DNA of 64,000 bases from Pseudomonadota bacterium. GTDB lineage: Bacteria; Pseudomonadota; Gammaproteobacteria; Ga0077536. Below the pieces are notes generated by a model. That model did no database searches. It was given only the letters and a program-made list of their open reading frames with translations, and had not been told where the DNA came from. Shown here one piece after another: positions 25,506 through 33,623 of this stretch (position 1 is the stretch's first letter; every line of letters begins with the position of its first letter). The translations under genes were made by a program, and so were the position numbers. The stretch covers positions 186,001-250,000 of the forward strand of contig JADJYF010000010.1 of the NCBI GenBank assembly GCA_016719885.1, given 5' to 3'.

Positions 25506-26867
25506 ATGAAATACTGGAACGTCGAACAACGGGGCGCGGTGGTCGTCGCCGCCTACAACAATCCGCCCACCAACTACCTGGTGGGCGAAGCGACGGCGGA
25601 ACTCGCGACCCTGATCGAAAGCTGGCGCGACCCGGCGGTGCGCGCGGTGGTGCTGACCGGCGCGGTGCCGGACCGCTACATCACCCACTACAGCGTCGAA
25701 GAACTGGTGGCCTGGGAGAAGCAGCCCGACAAGCTGCGTGCCATGGCCTACGGCCTCATCACCGGCTATCACACCCTGTTGCGTTCGCTGGCCTATCTCG
25801 ATACCCCCATCGTGGTGGCCATGAGCGGCGACACCATGGGCGCCGGCCTGGAACTGTCATTGAACTGCGACATCCGCGTCGCGCAGCGCGGCGACTACCG
25901 CATCGGCTTTCCGGAAGTGGCACTCGGCATCCTCACCGGCACCGGCTCGCAACTGCTGGCGCGCATCATCGGTCACGGCCGCGCCATGGATTTCCTCATG
26001 CGCAGCCGCACCGTCACACCGCAGGGCGCGCTGGAACTCGGCATCGTCACCGAACTCGCCGACGACGCCCGCGCCCGCGCCATCGAAATCGCCGAAGGCC
26101 TCGCCGCGCAGTCACGGATGTCGGTGGTGGGCGCCAAGCGCGCCATCAATCGCGGCGCCAACCTGCCGATCGAGGAAGGCTTGCGCATCGAAGCCGAAGA
26201 ATGGCTGAAGACCATCGTCACGCCGGAAGCGATGGCGCGCATGAAAGACTATGTCAGCCAGCCCTTCGAAGCGCGGCGCGAATGGATACGCACGCACGGC
26301 GTGCCGCCGGCGGCGGGCGGCGCCATCGACGGTGACGGATGGAGGTTGGAGGAGCAAATCCGCTTGCGACGAAGTCTGCACAACCGAGCCATTCTTCTGT
26401 GGGTCAGACTTCAGTCTGACACCCGATCCGGTGCATCCCCGTTTCAATCGGGCCTCAATATGCGAATGAATTCGCACCTACGGACGCAACGGCCGAAAGA
26501 ACTCGGTGATCTCGTGGGCCAAGGCCTGCGGTTGTTCCATGGCCGCGAAGTGCCCGCCTTTCGGCATCACGCTCCAGCGCTGGATATTGGTGTACATGCG
26601 CTCGGCGACGCTGCGCGGCGGCGACAGGATTTCGCGCGGGAAGGCCGCGTAGCCGGTCGGCACGCCGACCCCGCCGTCAGGGATCGGCCACGGCCCGTGC
26701 ATGCGCGCGTAATAGGGCCAGAAGCTCGAACCGATGGCGCCGGTGAACCAGTAGAGCGCGATGTTGGCGAGCAGGTGGTCGCGGCTGAACGCGCTTTCGA
26801 CGTCGCCGTTGCAGTCGCTCCAGGCGCGAAATTTCTCGACGATCCAGGCCGCGAGGCCGGCCGGTGA
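25506..26867 (+). CDS. Enoyl-CoA hydratase/isomerase family protein with read-through tail
   Basis: Residues 1 to about 275 form a crotonase-fold protein: oxyanion-hole segments SGDTMGAGLELSLNCDIRVA and GFPEVALGILTGTGSQLLARIIG, and the helix GRAMDFLMRSRTV. The second catalytic Glu is present in FPEVALG. After about residue 275 the frame passes through both REP families and then runs 390 bases antisense to the epoxide hydrolase, giving 453 residues where about 260-280 is normal. The tail is Arg/His-rich and looks non-functional; the native stop seems to have been lost when repeats arrived. Divergent from leuA; a GAGGGGAG precedes the ATG. Confidence 0.8.
   Translation: MKYWNVEQRGAVVVAAYNNPPTNYLVGEATAELATLIESWRDPAVRAVVLTGAVPDRYITHYSVEELVAWEKQPDKLRAMAYGLITGYHTLLRSLAYLDTPIVVAMSGDTMGAGLELSLNCDIRVAQRGDYRIGFPEVALGILTGTGSQLLARIIGHGRAMDFLMRSRTVTPQGALELGIVTELADDARARAIEIAEGLAAQSRMSVVGAKRAINRGANLPIEEGLRIEAEEWLKTIVTPEAMARMKDYVSQPFEARREWIRTHGVPPAAGGAIDGDGWRLEEQIRLRRSLHNRAILLWVRLQSDTRSGASPFQSGLNMRMNSHLRTQRPKELGDLVGQGLRLFHGREVPAFRHHAPALDIGVHALGDAARRRQDFAREGRVAGRHADPAVRDRPRPVHARVIGPEARTDGAGEPVERDVGEQVVAAERAFDVAVAVAPGAKFLDDPGREAGR
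26370..26481. repeat. Composite locus: REP family B next to REP family A
   Basis: An intact family B unit lies at 26399-26420: GTGG, then GTCAGACTTCAGTCTGAC. About 30 bases upstream, around 26370-26385, is what looks like a decayed inverted partner (GAAGTCTGCACAAC). A family A unit follows at 26460-26477 (ATGCGAATGAATTCGCAC) with CTAC at 26478-26481. This is the only locus in the window where the two families sit side by side. It lies between convergent genes and is read through by the hydratase frame. Confidence 0.8.
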
Positions 26868-27626
26868 ATCGGACAGGCCGAACGCGAGCGTCTGCGGCCG
26901 CGTGCCCTGGATCCACTGGTAGCCGGTTTCTTCCTTCAGCCAGTGCTCGAGCTTGGCGATGAAGTCGCGCTCTTCCGCGCTCGGTTCGGTGAGCATCCTG
27001 GCATCGCGGCGCACGGCGAGCAGGTTGACGTGAATGCCGAGCAGCTTGTCGGCATGCACGGCGCCGAGCCGCGAGGTGATGAAGGCGCCCCAGTCACCGC
27101 CCTGGGCAGCGAAGTGTCGATAGCCCAGCACGTCGTGCATGAGAGACGCGAAACAGTCGGCGATCATCTCAATGCCGAAGCGCTTCTGGCCGGGCGTGAA
27201 CGACAAGCCATAGCCCGGCAGCGAGGGCGCCACCACCGTGAAGGCATCGGCCGGGTCGCCGCCGAAGCGCGCCGGATCGGTCAGGCGCGGAATGATGTCC
27301 ATGAATTCGAACACCGAACCCGGCCAGCCGTGCGACAGGAGCAGCGGACAGGGTTTGGGGCCCTTGCCTTCAACATGGAGAAAATGGAGATCAATGCCGT
27401 CGAGACCAACTTTGAACTGTGGGAAGGCTTTGAGTCGCGCTTCTTGGGCTCGCCAGTCGAAATGATGCTGCCAGTAGTCGACCAGCTCGCGCAGGTACGC
27501 GACGTCGGTGCCATGGGCCCACGGCTCACCGGGGGTCTCGTCGGGATAGCGCGTCAGCGCGAGACGTGTTTTGAGATCGGCAATCGCCTCATCGTCGACG
27601 TGCAGGGTAAAGGGGCGCGGGCTCAT
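26478..27626 (-). CDS. Epoxide hydrolase (microsomal/EHN type)
   Basis: An alpha/beta hydrolase of 382 residues with an N-terminal epoxide hydrolase domain (EHN, about 4-110: FTLHVDDEAIADLKTRLALTRYPDE). The oxyanion motif is HGWPGS, the nucleophilic Asp is in QGGDWGAFI, and the charge-relay His is in PKGGHFAAMEQP. A catalytic Tyr is likely in the cap region. It hydrates epoxides to diols. The stop codon TAG at 26480-26478 comes from a REP GTAG. It is on the same strand as the hydrolase and Rieske genes, about 70 bases beyond the hydrolase stop. Confidence 0.92.
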   Translation of the reverse strand: MSPRPFTLHVDDEAIADLKTRLALTRYPDETPGEPWAHGTDVAYLRELVDYWQHHFDWRAQEARLKAFPQFKVGLDGIDLHFLHVEGKGPKPCPLLLSHGWPGSVFEFMDIIPRLTDPARFGGDPADAFTVVAPSLPGYGLSFTPGQKRFGIEMIADCFASLMHDVLGYRHFAAQGGDWGAFITSRLGAVHADKLLGIHVNLLAVRRDARMLTEPSAEERDFIAKLEHWLKEETGYQWIQGTRPQTLAFGLSDSPAGLAAWIVEKFRAWSDCNGDVESAFSRDHLLANIALYWFTGAIGSSFWPYYARMHGPWPIPDGGVGVPTGYAAFPREILSPPRSVAERMYTNIQRWSVMPKGGHFAAMEQPQALAHEITEFFRPLRP

Positions 27627-27697
27627 CGGTCGGATCTCGTAACCAGGAGCCGCCTAGTGTCATCGACGCGCGTCCCCGCCGTCCACGCAGCCCGTGC

Positions 27698-28564
27698 TCA
27701 GAGCTCGCCGCGCGCGAGAAAACTGGTTACCACGCGATTGAACTCCGCCGGCGCCTCGTACTGCGGCCAATGCGCCGATTCGGCTTGCATCACGTACAGC
27801 TTGGCGCCCGGCACCTGGGCCGCGCTGCGGCGCGCGGTCTCGACGTCGTGCACCGGGTTGTCGGTGGTCCACAGGAACAGCGTCTCGGCGCGAATGCGGT
27901 CGAGGGGAATGAGATAGTCGTCATGCATGGGGATCATGGCCAGCACGCGCGGCGCGATGTCCTTCATCATCGGCTGCGAGTAGAAACGCAGACGCGTGTT
28001 CACCAGCTCGTCGCTGATCATGTGATGGTTGTGCGGATGAAACAGCCACTTCATGCGATTGAGAATGCTGTCGTAGGTGGGCGGCCCCTGGGTGGCGGCC
28101 TTGCGGCTGAGATCGATCAGGTCCTCGAGGTCCTGGCGGCCCTTGTCAGTCAGGATCGGCAGACCGGCGGAGGTGTTGAGTATCAGGCGCGCGACGCGGG
28201 CCGGATGTTCGGTGGCGAACAGGCCCGCCACCCAGCCGCCCAGGGATTCACCGCACAGGTGGCTGCGTTCGAGCGCCAGCGCGTCCATCAGCTCGGCAAG
28301 GTGCCGCACCAGCAGCAAAGGCGAATAGTCGACAGCCGGCTTGGCCGACAGGCCATGGCCGATGAAATCGTAGGCGATGGTGTGAAAGCTCTCGGACAGC
28401 GCCACGACGTTGCGCGCGTAGGCTTCCAGGTGCCCGCCGATGCCGTGCATGAAAATGACGGTGTCGGCGTGTTGCATGCCCGCTTCGACGATGCGCGTGG
28501 CGCCGAAGCTGCGGGTGTGCACGGTGCGCACGCTGGCGCCGAGCATGTCCAACCATAAACTCAT
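27698..28564 (-). CDS. Alpha/beta hydrolase, meta-cleavage-product hydrolase type
   Basis: A 288-residue alpha/beta hydrolase with nucleophile elbow CGESLGGW (Ser), the catalytic Asp near TTDNPVHD and the His in SAHWPQYEAP. The HGIGGH oxyanion motif and the NTSAGLPILTD segment resemble hydrolases that split ring-cleavage products such as CarC/BphD/XylF. The ATG at 28564 overlaps the Rieske stop by 4 bases, so both are translated from one mRNA. No extradiol ring-cleavage dioxygenase is nearby, so the true substrate is uncertain. Confidence 0.87.
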   Translation of the reverse strand: MSLWLDMLGASVRTVHTRSFGATRIVEAGMQHADTVIFMHGIGGHLEAYARNVVALSESFHTIAYDFIGHGLSAKPAVDYSPLLLVRHLAELMDALALERSHLCGESLGGWVAGLFATEHPARVARLILNTSAGLPILTDKGRQDLEDLIDLSRKAATQGPPTYDSILNRMKWLFHPHNHHMISDELVNTRLRFYSQPMMKDIAPRVLAMIPMHDDYLIPLDRIRAETLFLWTTDNPVHDVETARRSAAQVPGAKLYVMQAESAHWPQYEAPAEFNRVVTSFLARGEL

Positions 28565-29769
28565 GATGGATTCTCCGTGGAAGGATGGGCGCGCGGTCGG
28601 CGCGGCGCATCGATGTGTTGCGGCGCCTGGATACCGCGCGCATGGGCGCTGGCCAGCTTGCGCCATTCGACAATGTTGCCGTCCGGCTCGAACAGCTGCT
28701 CCTTCAGCCAACCGCTGTCATCGGCATAGAAGGGCTGGGTCGCTTCGCGCGCCCACACGTCGTCGTCGTTGAACCCGTCCAGCGCCTTGGGCAGCCAGCG
28801 GCGCTGGAATTCGGCATCAAATTCCGCGGCCTCGGCCTCGTTGGCGCAGCGCTTGCCGAGCGTCTGCAGGTAGAGGTGCTGGTCGCCGTCGATCGGCACG
28901 TACCATTCGAACTGCGTGAGTTCCGGCACCGGCCACGGCCGCACGCGAAGCGCGCAGGGTAGCCACATGGAGATGTCCTGCGGCACGCGGTTGCCGCCGT
29001 GCATGGCGCCGTGCAGGACCTCCTCGCCTTCGATGGTGGCGGTGAATACCGGCATCACTTCGCCGGGACCGAAGTTGTCGAACACGCCTTTCGGGCCGTC
29101 GTCGCTGACGCTGGTCTTGAAGGCATGTCGGCCCTGCGGCTGCAGGCCGAGCGGCAGCGCGAGATCGGCATCTTCGATCAGCACCGAGTGCTTGTGGATG
29201 AAGATATGCGTGGAGTCGAAGCCGTTCTCCGCGCCTATGCGCCAGTTGGCGGCCACCGTGCGCGCCTTGCCGCGCACCACCAGCTCGTCATCGAGAAAAC
29301 CGGGCGGCACGTCGTGGGCGAGCGGCGGCGGCGTGAAGTCGGCGTCGCCGACGAACACGAACACCAGGCCCTTGGCCTCGACGACCGGGTAGACGTGCAG
29401 TTTCTTGCGCCCGACCACCGCGCTGTCCTTGGTGCCGGCGATCGCGCACAGCACGCCGTCGTCGAAGCGATAGGTGAAGCCGTGATACCAGCAGGTGACG
29501 GTGTTCTTGGTGTAGCACTCGAGCTGGGTGGACAGCGGCACGCCGCGATGCAGGCAGCGATCGCGGATGGCATGCACCGCGCCGTCGATGCGCTTGACGA
29601 GGATGTTCTCGCCCAGCAGGGTCAGGGCGCGCGCCTCGCCCTCGGCGAGTTCGGCGCCGAACAGCGCCGGGTACCAGTGATTGCGAAAACCGTACTTGGC
29701 GGCCACGTAGGCGCGGCCCACGCGCACGCGCTCGAGGATGGATTCGTCGACGAAGCCAGCGCTGCTCAC
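28561..29769 (-). CDS. Rieske non-heme iron oxygenase, CarAa (carbazole 1,9a-dioxygenase)-like
   Basis: The terminal oxygenase alpha subunit of a ring-hydroxylating system. The Rieske [2Fe-2S] ligands are Cys72 and His74 (CLHRG) and Cys93 and His96 (CWYHG). The mononuclear iron site is the two His of GFDSTHIFIHK plus an Asp in GFNDDDVWARE. Overall sequence resembles CarAa closely, for example FRNHWYP, LPLGLQPQGR and FEWYVPIDGDQHLYLQTLGK. GTG at 29769 gives 402 residues and aligns with the CarAa start; an ATG at 29835 with AGGA upstream is the alternative. Electrons may come from the ferredoxin at 30555. No reductase gene is seen. Confidence 0.9.
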   Translation of the reverse strand: MSSAGFVDESILERVRVGRAYVAAKYGFRNHWYPALFGAELAEGEARALTLLGENILVKRIDGAVHAIRDRCLHRGVPLSTQLECYTKNTVTCWYHGFTYRFDDGVLCAIAGTKDSAVVGRKKLHVYPVVEAKGLVFVFVGDADFTPPPLAHDVPPGFLDDELVVRGKARTVAANWRIGAENGFDSTHIFIHKHSVLIEDADLALPLGLQPQGRHAFKTSVSDDGPKGVFDNFGPGEVMPVFTATIEGEEVLHGAMHGGNRVPQDISMWLPCALRVRPWPVPELTQFEWYVPIDGDQHLYLQTLGKRCANEAEAAEFDAEFQRRWLPKALDGFNDDDVWAREATQPFYADDSGWLKEQLFEPDGNIVEWRKLASAHARGIQAPQHIDAPRRPRAHPSTENPS

Positions 29770-29825
29770 CGCTCCCCCTTGCCGGGCGTTTGCGCCGGCG
29801 ATCGAATGTTTTAGACTGACCGAAA

Positions 29826-29842
29826 TGTCTGACATTAATGTC
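29826..29842. promoter_or_regulatory. Palindromic operator between the Rieske and GntR genes
   Basis: TGTCTGACA (29826-29834) and GACATTAATGTC (29831-29842) are overlapping perfect palindromes in the 115-base divergent gap. Short GT(n)AC-type dyads are what FCD-subfamily GntR regulators bind, so this is probably the operator of the adjacent regulator, controlling both divergent units. Confidence 0.55.
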
Positions 29843-29884
29843 CTGATGTCAACGCAAGCACGCTACGCCCACGGGGAGCATGAA

Positions 29885-30553
29885 ATGCAGCAATTGCGCA
29901 CGCCGCTCGCGCCCGGCAAGGCCGCCGATCTGGCCGCCGACGAGATCCGGCGCCAGATCCAGGAAGGATTCCTGGCGCCCGGTCAGCGCCTGATCGAAGC
30001 CGAGCTGATGGCGCGCTTGCCGGTCGGGCGCAGCACCCTGCGCGAAGCGTTTCTCAAGCTCGCGGGCGAAGGCCTGGTGGAGTTGCAGCATCAGCGCGGC
30101 GCCTGTGTACGACGCATGACGCGCAGCGATCTGGCCGAGCTGTTCCAACTGCGCGAATGCCTGGAAGGGTTTGCCGCTGGTCTCGCCGCCAGCCAGGTCA
30201 CCGTCGCCAGCCATCGCGCCTGGCTGGCGGAAGCGCGCCGCGTGTGGCTCGGCGACGAGGTGTTGAACAACGAATTGAGTCACATGGAAAACAACGTGCC
30301 CCTGCACGACGGCATCGTCGCCATGGCCGGCAATCGACGCCTCATGGCGTCGCTGAAAGTGCTCGAACTGCCGGCCTACCGCCTGCAGTTCCTGCGCCTG
30401 CTCGATCGCGAGCAGCGTACGATTTCCGCCCGCGAGCACCTCGACATCATCGACGCCATCCTGGCCGGCAAGGCGGCGCGCGCCGACAAGCTCATGCGTG
30501 CCCATGTGCGTCGCGCCGGGCAGTTGGCGCAGGGCATCCCGGGACTGGCCTGA
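29885..30553 (+). CDS. GntR-family transcriptional regulator (FCD type)
   Basis: A 222-residue regulator with an N-terminal winged helix-turn-helix (about 10-75: LAADEIRRQIQEGFLAPGQRL ... GRSTLREAFLKLAGEGLVEL) and an all-helical C-terminal FCD ligand domain (about 85-215). The ATG at 29885 is chosen for the GGGAG 7 bases upstream and because the protein then begins just before the DNA-binding domain. It is divergent from the oxygenase and overlaps or abuts a palindrome. It likely represses the oxygenase-hydrolase genes and responds to a pathway metabolite. This is inferred from position. Confidence 0.9.
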   Translation: MQQLRTPLAPGKAADLAADEIRRQIQEGFLAPGQRLIEAELMARLPVGRSTLREAFLKLAGEGLVELQHQRGACVRRMTRSDLAELFQLRECLEGFAAGLAASQVTVASHRAWLAEARRVWLGDEVLNNELSHMENNVPLHDGIVAMAGNRRLMASLKVLELPAYRLQFLRLLDREQRTISAREHLDIIDAILAGKAARADKLMRAHVRRAGQLAQGIPGLA

Positions 30554-30554
30554 A

Positions 30555-30845
30555 ATGAGCGCGGCGGACACCGAGGTCAGCGTGCGGGTTTTCGGTGGCG
30601 TCCACGCGTTTCGCATGCAACGCGATGGCCGCACCGTGCTCGACGCCGCGCGCGCGGCCGGCGTCGATTTGCCCTACAGCTGCGAGGCCGGCTGCTGTTC
30701 GACCTGTCGCGCCCGGCTGGTGTCCGGCCGCCTGCACATGCGCAACAACCTCATCCTCGACGACGACGAGTGCGCGGCTGGCTACGTGCTGGCCTGCCAG
30801 GCGGTGCCCGACAGTGAGACCGTCTGCCTCGATTTCGACACCTGA
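30555..30845 (+). CDS. Plant-type [2Fe-2S] ferredoxin
   Basis: A 96-residue ferredoxin with the Cys pattern CEAGCCSTC (C-x4-C-x2-C) and the fourth Cys in VLACQAVP about 30 residues later. It starts one base after the GntR stop, so both form a unit. Its position next to the CarAa-like oxygenase suggests it is the electron donor. Class II carbazole-type systems use ferredoxins of other types as well, so partnership is inference. A CGCCGC-GCAT-GCGGCG hairpin lies 4-19 bases after the stop. Confidence 0.92.
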   Translation: MSAADTEVSVRVFGGVHAFRMQRDGRTVLDAARAAGVDLPYSCEAGCCSTCRARLVSGRLHMRNNLILDDDECAAGYVLACQAVPDSETVCLDFDT

Positions 30846-31024
30846 GGCCGCCGCGCATGCGGCGTCACCCAAACCCGAATGACGGCCTGTGCTTGGTCGC
30901 ACGCGGCCATGCTAAGGTCCGACCGTAGCCGCGGTCTCCCCGTTCTTCCTGTTCGGGCCGCGCGCGAGCGCCTCACCGATGTGAGCGCACCGAGGCCAGA
31001 GAAATTTTGACGGGAGACAACAGC

Positions 31025-31642
31025 ATGAATGTCGTCGTGCAAGAAACGGTGGCGGCCGACGCCGACCGCGTGTTCGAGGTGATTGGCAATTTCGCCGGCT
31101 TGGAAAGGAACGAGATGATTGCCGACTTCACCGTCACCGGCAGCGGCGTCGGCGCCGTGCGTCGCATCATCCTCGCCAACGGCGGTGTCATCGAAGAGCG
31201 CCTGGAGGCACATGACGCCGCCAGGCGCACCTTCACCTACGCCATCATCAATCAACAGACCGCGTTGCCGGTCGCGAATTACTCGGCAACGGTCACGGTA
31301 AAACCGCTGGATGCCCACTCGGCCGCCATCCACTGGGCAGGCAGCTTTGATCCGGCAGGCGTTTCCGAAGCGCAGGCCGAGACCCTCATCGGCGGCATCT
31401 ACAAGGGCGGCATCGCGAGGACGAGAAGACGCCTGGGACTTGTAGGTGCGAATTCATTCGCACATTCATGGCGCGAGCGACAGCGTCGGGACGCCATCAC
31501 CGTGCGAATGAATTCGCACCTACAGGGACGGAGTCAAAGCGTCGGCGGCTCTACGGGGGGTGATGCACTCTTGCCTTCGCGCCGCTCGGCACGCCGCCGG
31601 CGTCGCAGCTTCAAGGTCTCGACCACGCCCGAGGCCGCGTAG
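31025..31642 (+). CDS. SRPBCC (polyketide cyclase-like) protein with read-through tail
   Basis: Residues 1 to about 138 form an SRPBCC/START-like ligand-binding domain (VVVQETVAADADRVFEVIGNF ... AIHWAGSFDPAGVSEAQAETLIGGIYKGG), usually about 140 residues. The frame then reads through a whole REP pair (GANSFAH ... VRMNSHL) and ends 109 bases antisense inside pssA, giving 205 residues. The natural end was probably just at the repeat. ATG at 31025 has GGGAG upstream. The 179 bases before the gene hold a short hairpin and no clear gene. Confidence 0.8.
   Translation: MNVVVQETVAADADRVFEVIGNFAGLERNEMIADFTVTGSGVGAVRRIILANGGVIEERLEAHDAARRTFTYAIINQQTALPVANYSATVTVKPLDAHSAAIHWAGSFDPAGVSEAQAETLIGGIYKGGIARTRRRLGLVGANSFAHSWRERQRRDAITVRMNSHLQGRSQSVGGSTGGDALLPSRRSARRRRRSFKVSTTPEAA
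31441..31524. repeat. REP pair, family A (intact)
   Basis: TGTAG at 31441-31445, GTGCGAATTCATTCGCAC at 31446-31463, a 38-base spacer, GTGCGAATGAATTCGCAC at 31502-31519 and CTACA at 31520-31524. Both stems are perfect. The pair sits between the convergent SRPBCC and pssA genes, at one edge of the catabolic block. Confidence 0.92.
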
Positions 31643-32361
31643 CCGCCGAAGATGATCAACAGCACGCTGGCCGGTTCGATGGAGATCAGGACGAAGCCCA
31701 TCACCACCGCCAGCACCGCCACGAACGGCACGCGGCCGTGCAGGTCGAGCTCCTTGAAGCTGTAGTAGCGCATGTTGCTGACCATCAGCAGCGCCGCCGC
31801 GATGGTGATGAACAGGGCGGCGGTGGTCATGAGACCGGCATCGCGCGCCCCGATGTAATCGCCGAACCACACCAGCGAACCCACCAGCGCCGCCGCCGAC
31901 GGACTCGGCAGGCCCTGGAAATAGCGCTTGTCGGCGACGCCGACCTGGGTGTTGAAACGCGCGAGGCGCAAGGCCGCGCCGGCCGCGTACATGAACGACA
32001 CCACGAAACCGAGCTTGCCGAGCGAGTGCAAGGTCCACTCATACATGACCAGCGCCGGCGCCACGCCGAAAGACACCATGTCGGACAGGCTGTCGTATTG
32101 CGCGCCGAAGTCGCTCTGGGTGTTGGTCATGCGCGCGATGCGGCCGTCCATGCCATCGAACACCATGGCCACCAGGATGGCGATGGCGGCGGCTTCGAAG
32201 CGGTCGTTGATGGCGGCCACCACGCCATAGAAGCCGGCGAACAGCGCGCTGGTGGTGAACAGGTTGGGCAGCAGGTAGATGCCGGCGCGACGCTTGTTCG
32301 GCGGCAAGGGGGATGGCGCTTCCGGCGGGTCGTCCGGTGGTGGCGAAGACTCGACTTGCAT
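31534..32361 (-). CDS. pssA: PssA, CDP-diacylglycerol-serine O-phosphatidyltransferase
   Basis: An inner-membrane enzyme of the CDP-alcohol phosphatidyltransferase class (275 residues, about 7-8 helices) making phosphatidylserine. The active-site motif D-G-x2-A-R-x8-G-x3-D-x3-D is visible in MDGRIARMTNTQSDFGAQYD. This is the integral-membrane (B. subtilis-like) PssA, not the PLD-type of E. coli. It follows ilvC, as in the ilvBNC-pssA-leuA arrangement, but leuA is displaced 6 kb. Confidence 0.95.
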   Translation of the reverse strand: MQVESSPPPDDPPEAPSPLPPNKRRAGIYLLPNLFTTSALFAGFYGVVAAINDRFEAAAIAILVAMVFDGMDGRIARMTNTQSDFGAQYDSLSDMVSFGVAPALVMYEWTLHSLGKLGFVVSFMYAAGAALRLARFNTQVGVADKRYFQGLPSPSAAALVGSLVWFGDYIGARDAGLMTTAALFITIAAALLMVSNMRYYSFKELDLHGRVPFVAVLAVVMGFVLISIEPASVLLIIFGGYAASGVVETLKLRRRRRAERREGKSASPPVEPPTL

Positions 32362-32450
32362 GGGCTGAACCTCGTTGATCGATCAGCGGCGCGGCGCTGC
32401 GGCGATTACGCCATCATTATGATCGATCACGCGTCCACTGTGCGCATTCC

Positions 32451-32534
32451 TGTAGGTGCGAATTCATTCGCACATCAAAGCCGTCGCGAGGCGCTGAGCC
32501 GAGGCCTCAATGTGCGAATGAATTCGCACCTACA
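32451..32534. repeat. REP pair, family A (intact)
   Basis: TGTAG 32451-32455, stem-loop 32456-32473, a 38-base spacer, stem-loop 32512-32529, CTACA 32530-32534. Both units are perfect and the layout matches the 31441 pair, but the spacer sequences differ. It lies between ilvC and pssA, both on the minus strand, so it could separate expression of the two. Confidence 0.92.
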
Positions 32535-32550
32535 AGGAACTGAACCCGTC

Positions 32551-33573
32551 TTAGTTGCGGCTCTTGTCGACCAGCTTGTTCTTGCCGATCCACGGCATCA
32601 TGCCGCGCAGACGCGCACCGACTTCCTCGATCTGATGGGCGGCGGCGTTGCGACGCTTGGCCTTCAGCACCGCGGTGCCGGTACGGTTTTCGCCGATCCA
32701 TTCACGCGCGAATTCGCCGTTCTGGATCTCCGACAGGATTTTCTTCATCTCGGCGCGGGTCTCGTCGGTGACGATGCGCGGGCCGCGGGTGAAGTCGCCG
32801 TATTCGGCGGTGTTGGAGATCGAGTAGCGCATGTTGGCGATGCCGCCCTCGTAGATGAGGTCGACGATGAGCTTCACTTCGTGCAGGCACTCGAAGTAGG
32901 CCATTTCCGGCGCATAGCCCGCTTCGACCAGGGTGTCGAAGCCAGCTTCGATGAGGGCGGTGATACCGCCGCACAGCACCGACTGTTCGCCAAACAGATC
33001 GGTTTCGGTCTCTTCACGGAAATTGGTCTCGATGACGCCGGCGCGTGCGCCGCCATTGGCGCAGGCATAGGACAAGGCGATGTTCTTGGCCTGGCCCGAG
33101 GCGTCCTGGTAAATGGCAATCAGGCTCGGCACGCCGCCGCCCTGCTGGTAGGTGGAACGCACCAGGTGACCGGGGCCCTTGGGCGCGATCATGATGACGT
33201 CGAGATCGGCGCGCGGCACGATCTGGCCGAAATGGATGTTGAAGCCATGGGCAAAGGCCAGCGCCGCGCCCTGCTTGATGTTGGGCTCGATTTCGCTGGC
33301 GTAGAGATCGGCCTGGTGTTCATCGGGGGCGAGGATCATGACCACGTCGGCCGACTTCACCGCGTCGGCCACCGACGCCACTTCGAGACCGGCGCCGGCC
33401 GCCTTCTGCGCGCTGGACGAACCGGGGCGCAGGCCGACTACGACCTTAACGCCGGAATCCTTGAGATTGTTGGCATGCGCATGGCCCTGCGAGCCGTAGC
33501 CGATGATGGCCACCTTGCGTGCCTGGATGAGCGAGAGATCGGCGTCTTTGTCGTAGTAGATGTTCATTGCCAT
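32551..33573 (-). CDS. ilvC: IlvC, ketol-acid reductoisomerase (class I)
   Basis: A 340-residue short-form enzyme converting acetolactate or acetohydroxybutyrate to dihydroxyacids in branched-chain amino acid synthesis. The Rossmann motif is VAIIGYGSQGHAHANNL, with the NADP phosphate-binding loop RPGSSS. Metal-binding residues are in DLIYEGGI and the C-terminal E...E helices. It is preceded by ilvN with a 50-base gap and followed by a REP pair. Confidence 0.97.
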   Translation of the reverse strand: MAMNIYYDKDADLSLIQARKVAIIGYGSQGHAHANNLKDSGVKVVVGLRPGSSSAQKAAGAGLEVASVADAVKSADVVMILAPDEHQADLYASEIEPNIKQGAALAFAHGFNIHFGQIVPRADLDVIMIAPKGPGHLVRSTYQQGGGVPSLIAIYQDASGQAKNIALSYACANGGARAGVIETNFREETETDLFGEQSVLCGGITALIEAGFDTLVEAGYAPEMAYFECLHEVKLIVDLIYEGGIANMRYSISNTAEYGDFTRGPRIVTDETRAEMKKILSEIQNGEFAREWIGENRTGTAVLKAKRRNAAAHQIEEVGARLRGMMPWIGKNKLVDKSRN

Positions 33574-33623
33574 GGTTGCATTCCTGTTTGAGAGTGAAGA
33601 TCGAGTGCGAATCTGCCAGCCGG

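Noticed and set aside
31441..32534. Possible CRISPR array
   Set aside because: Repeats are inverted pairs with 38-base spacers and occur only as pairs at separate loci. No regular array and no cas genes.
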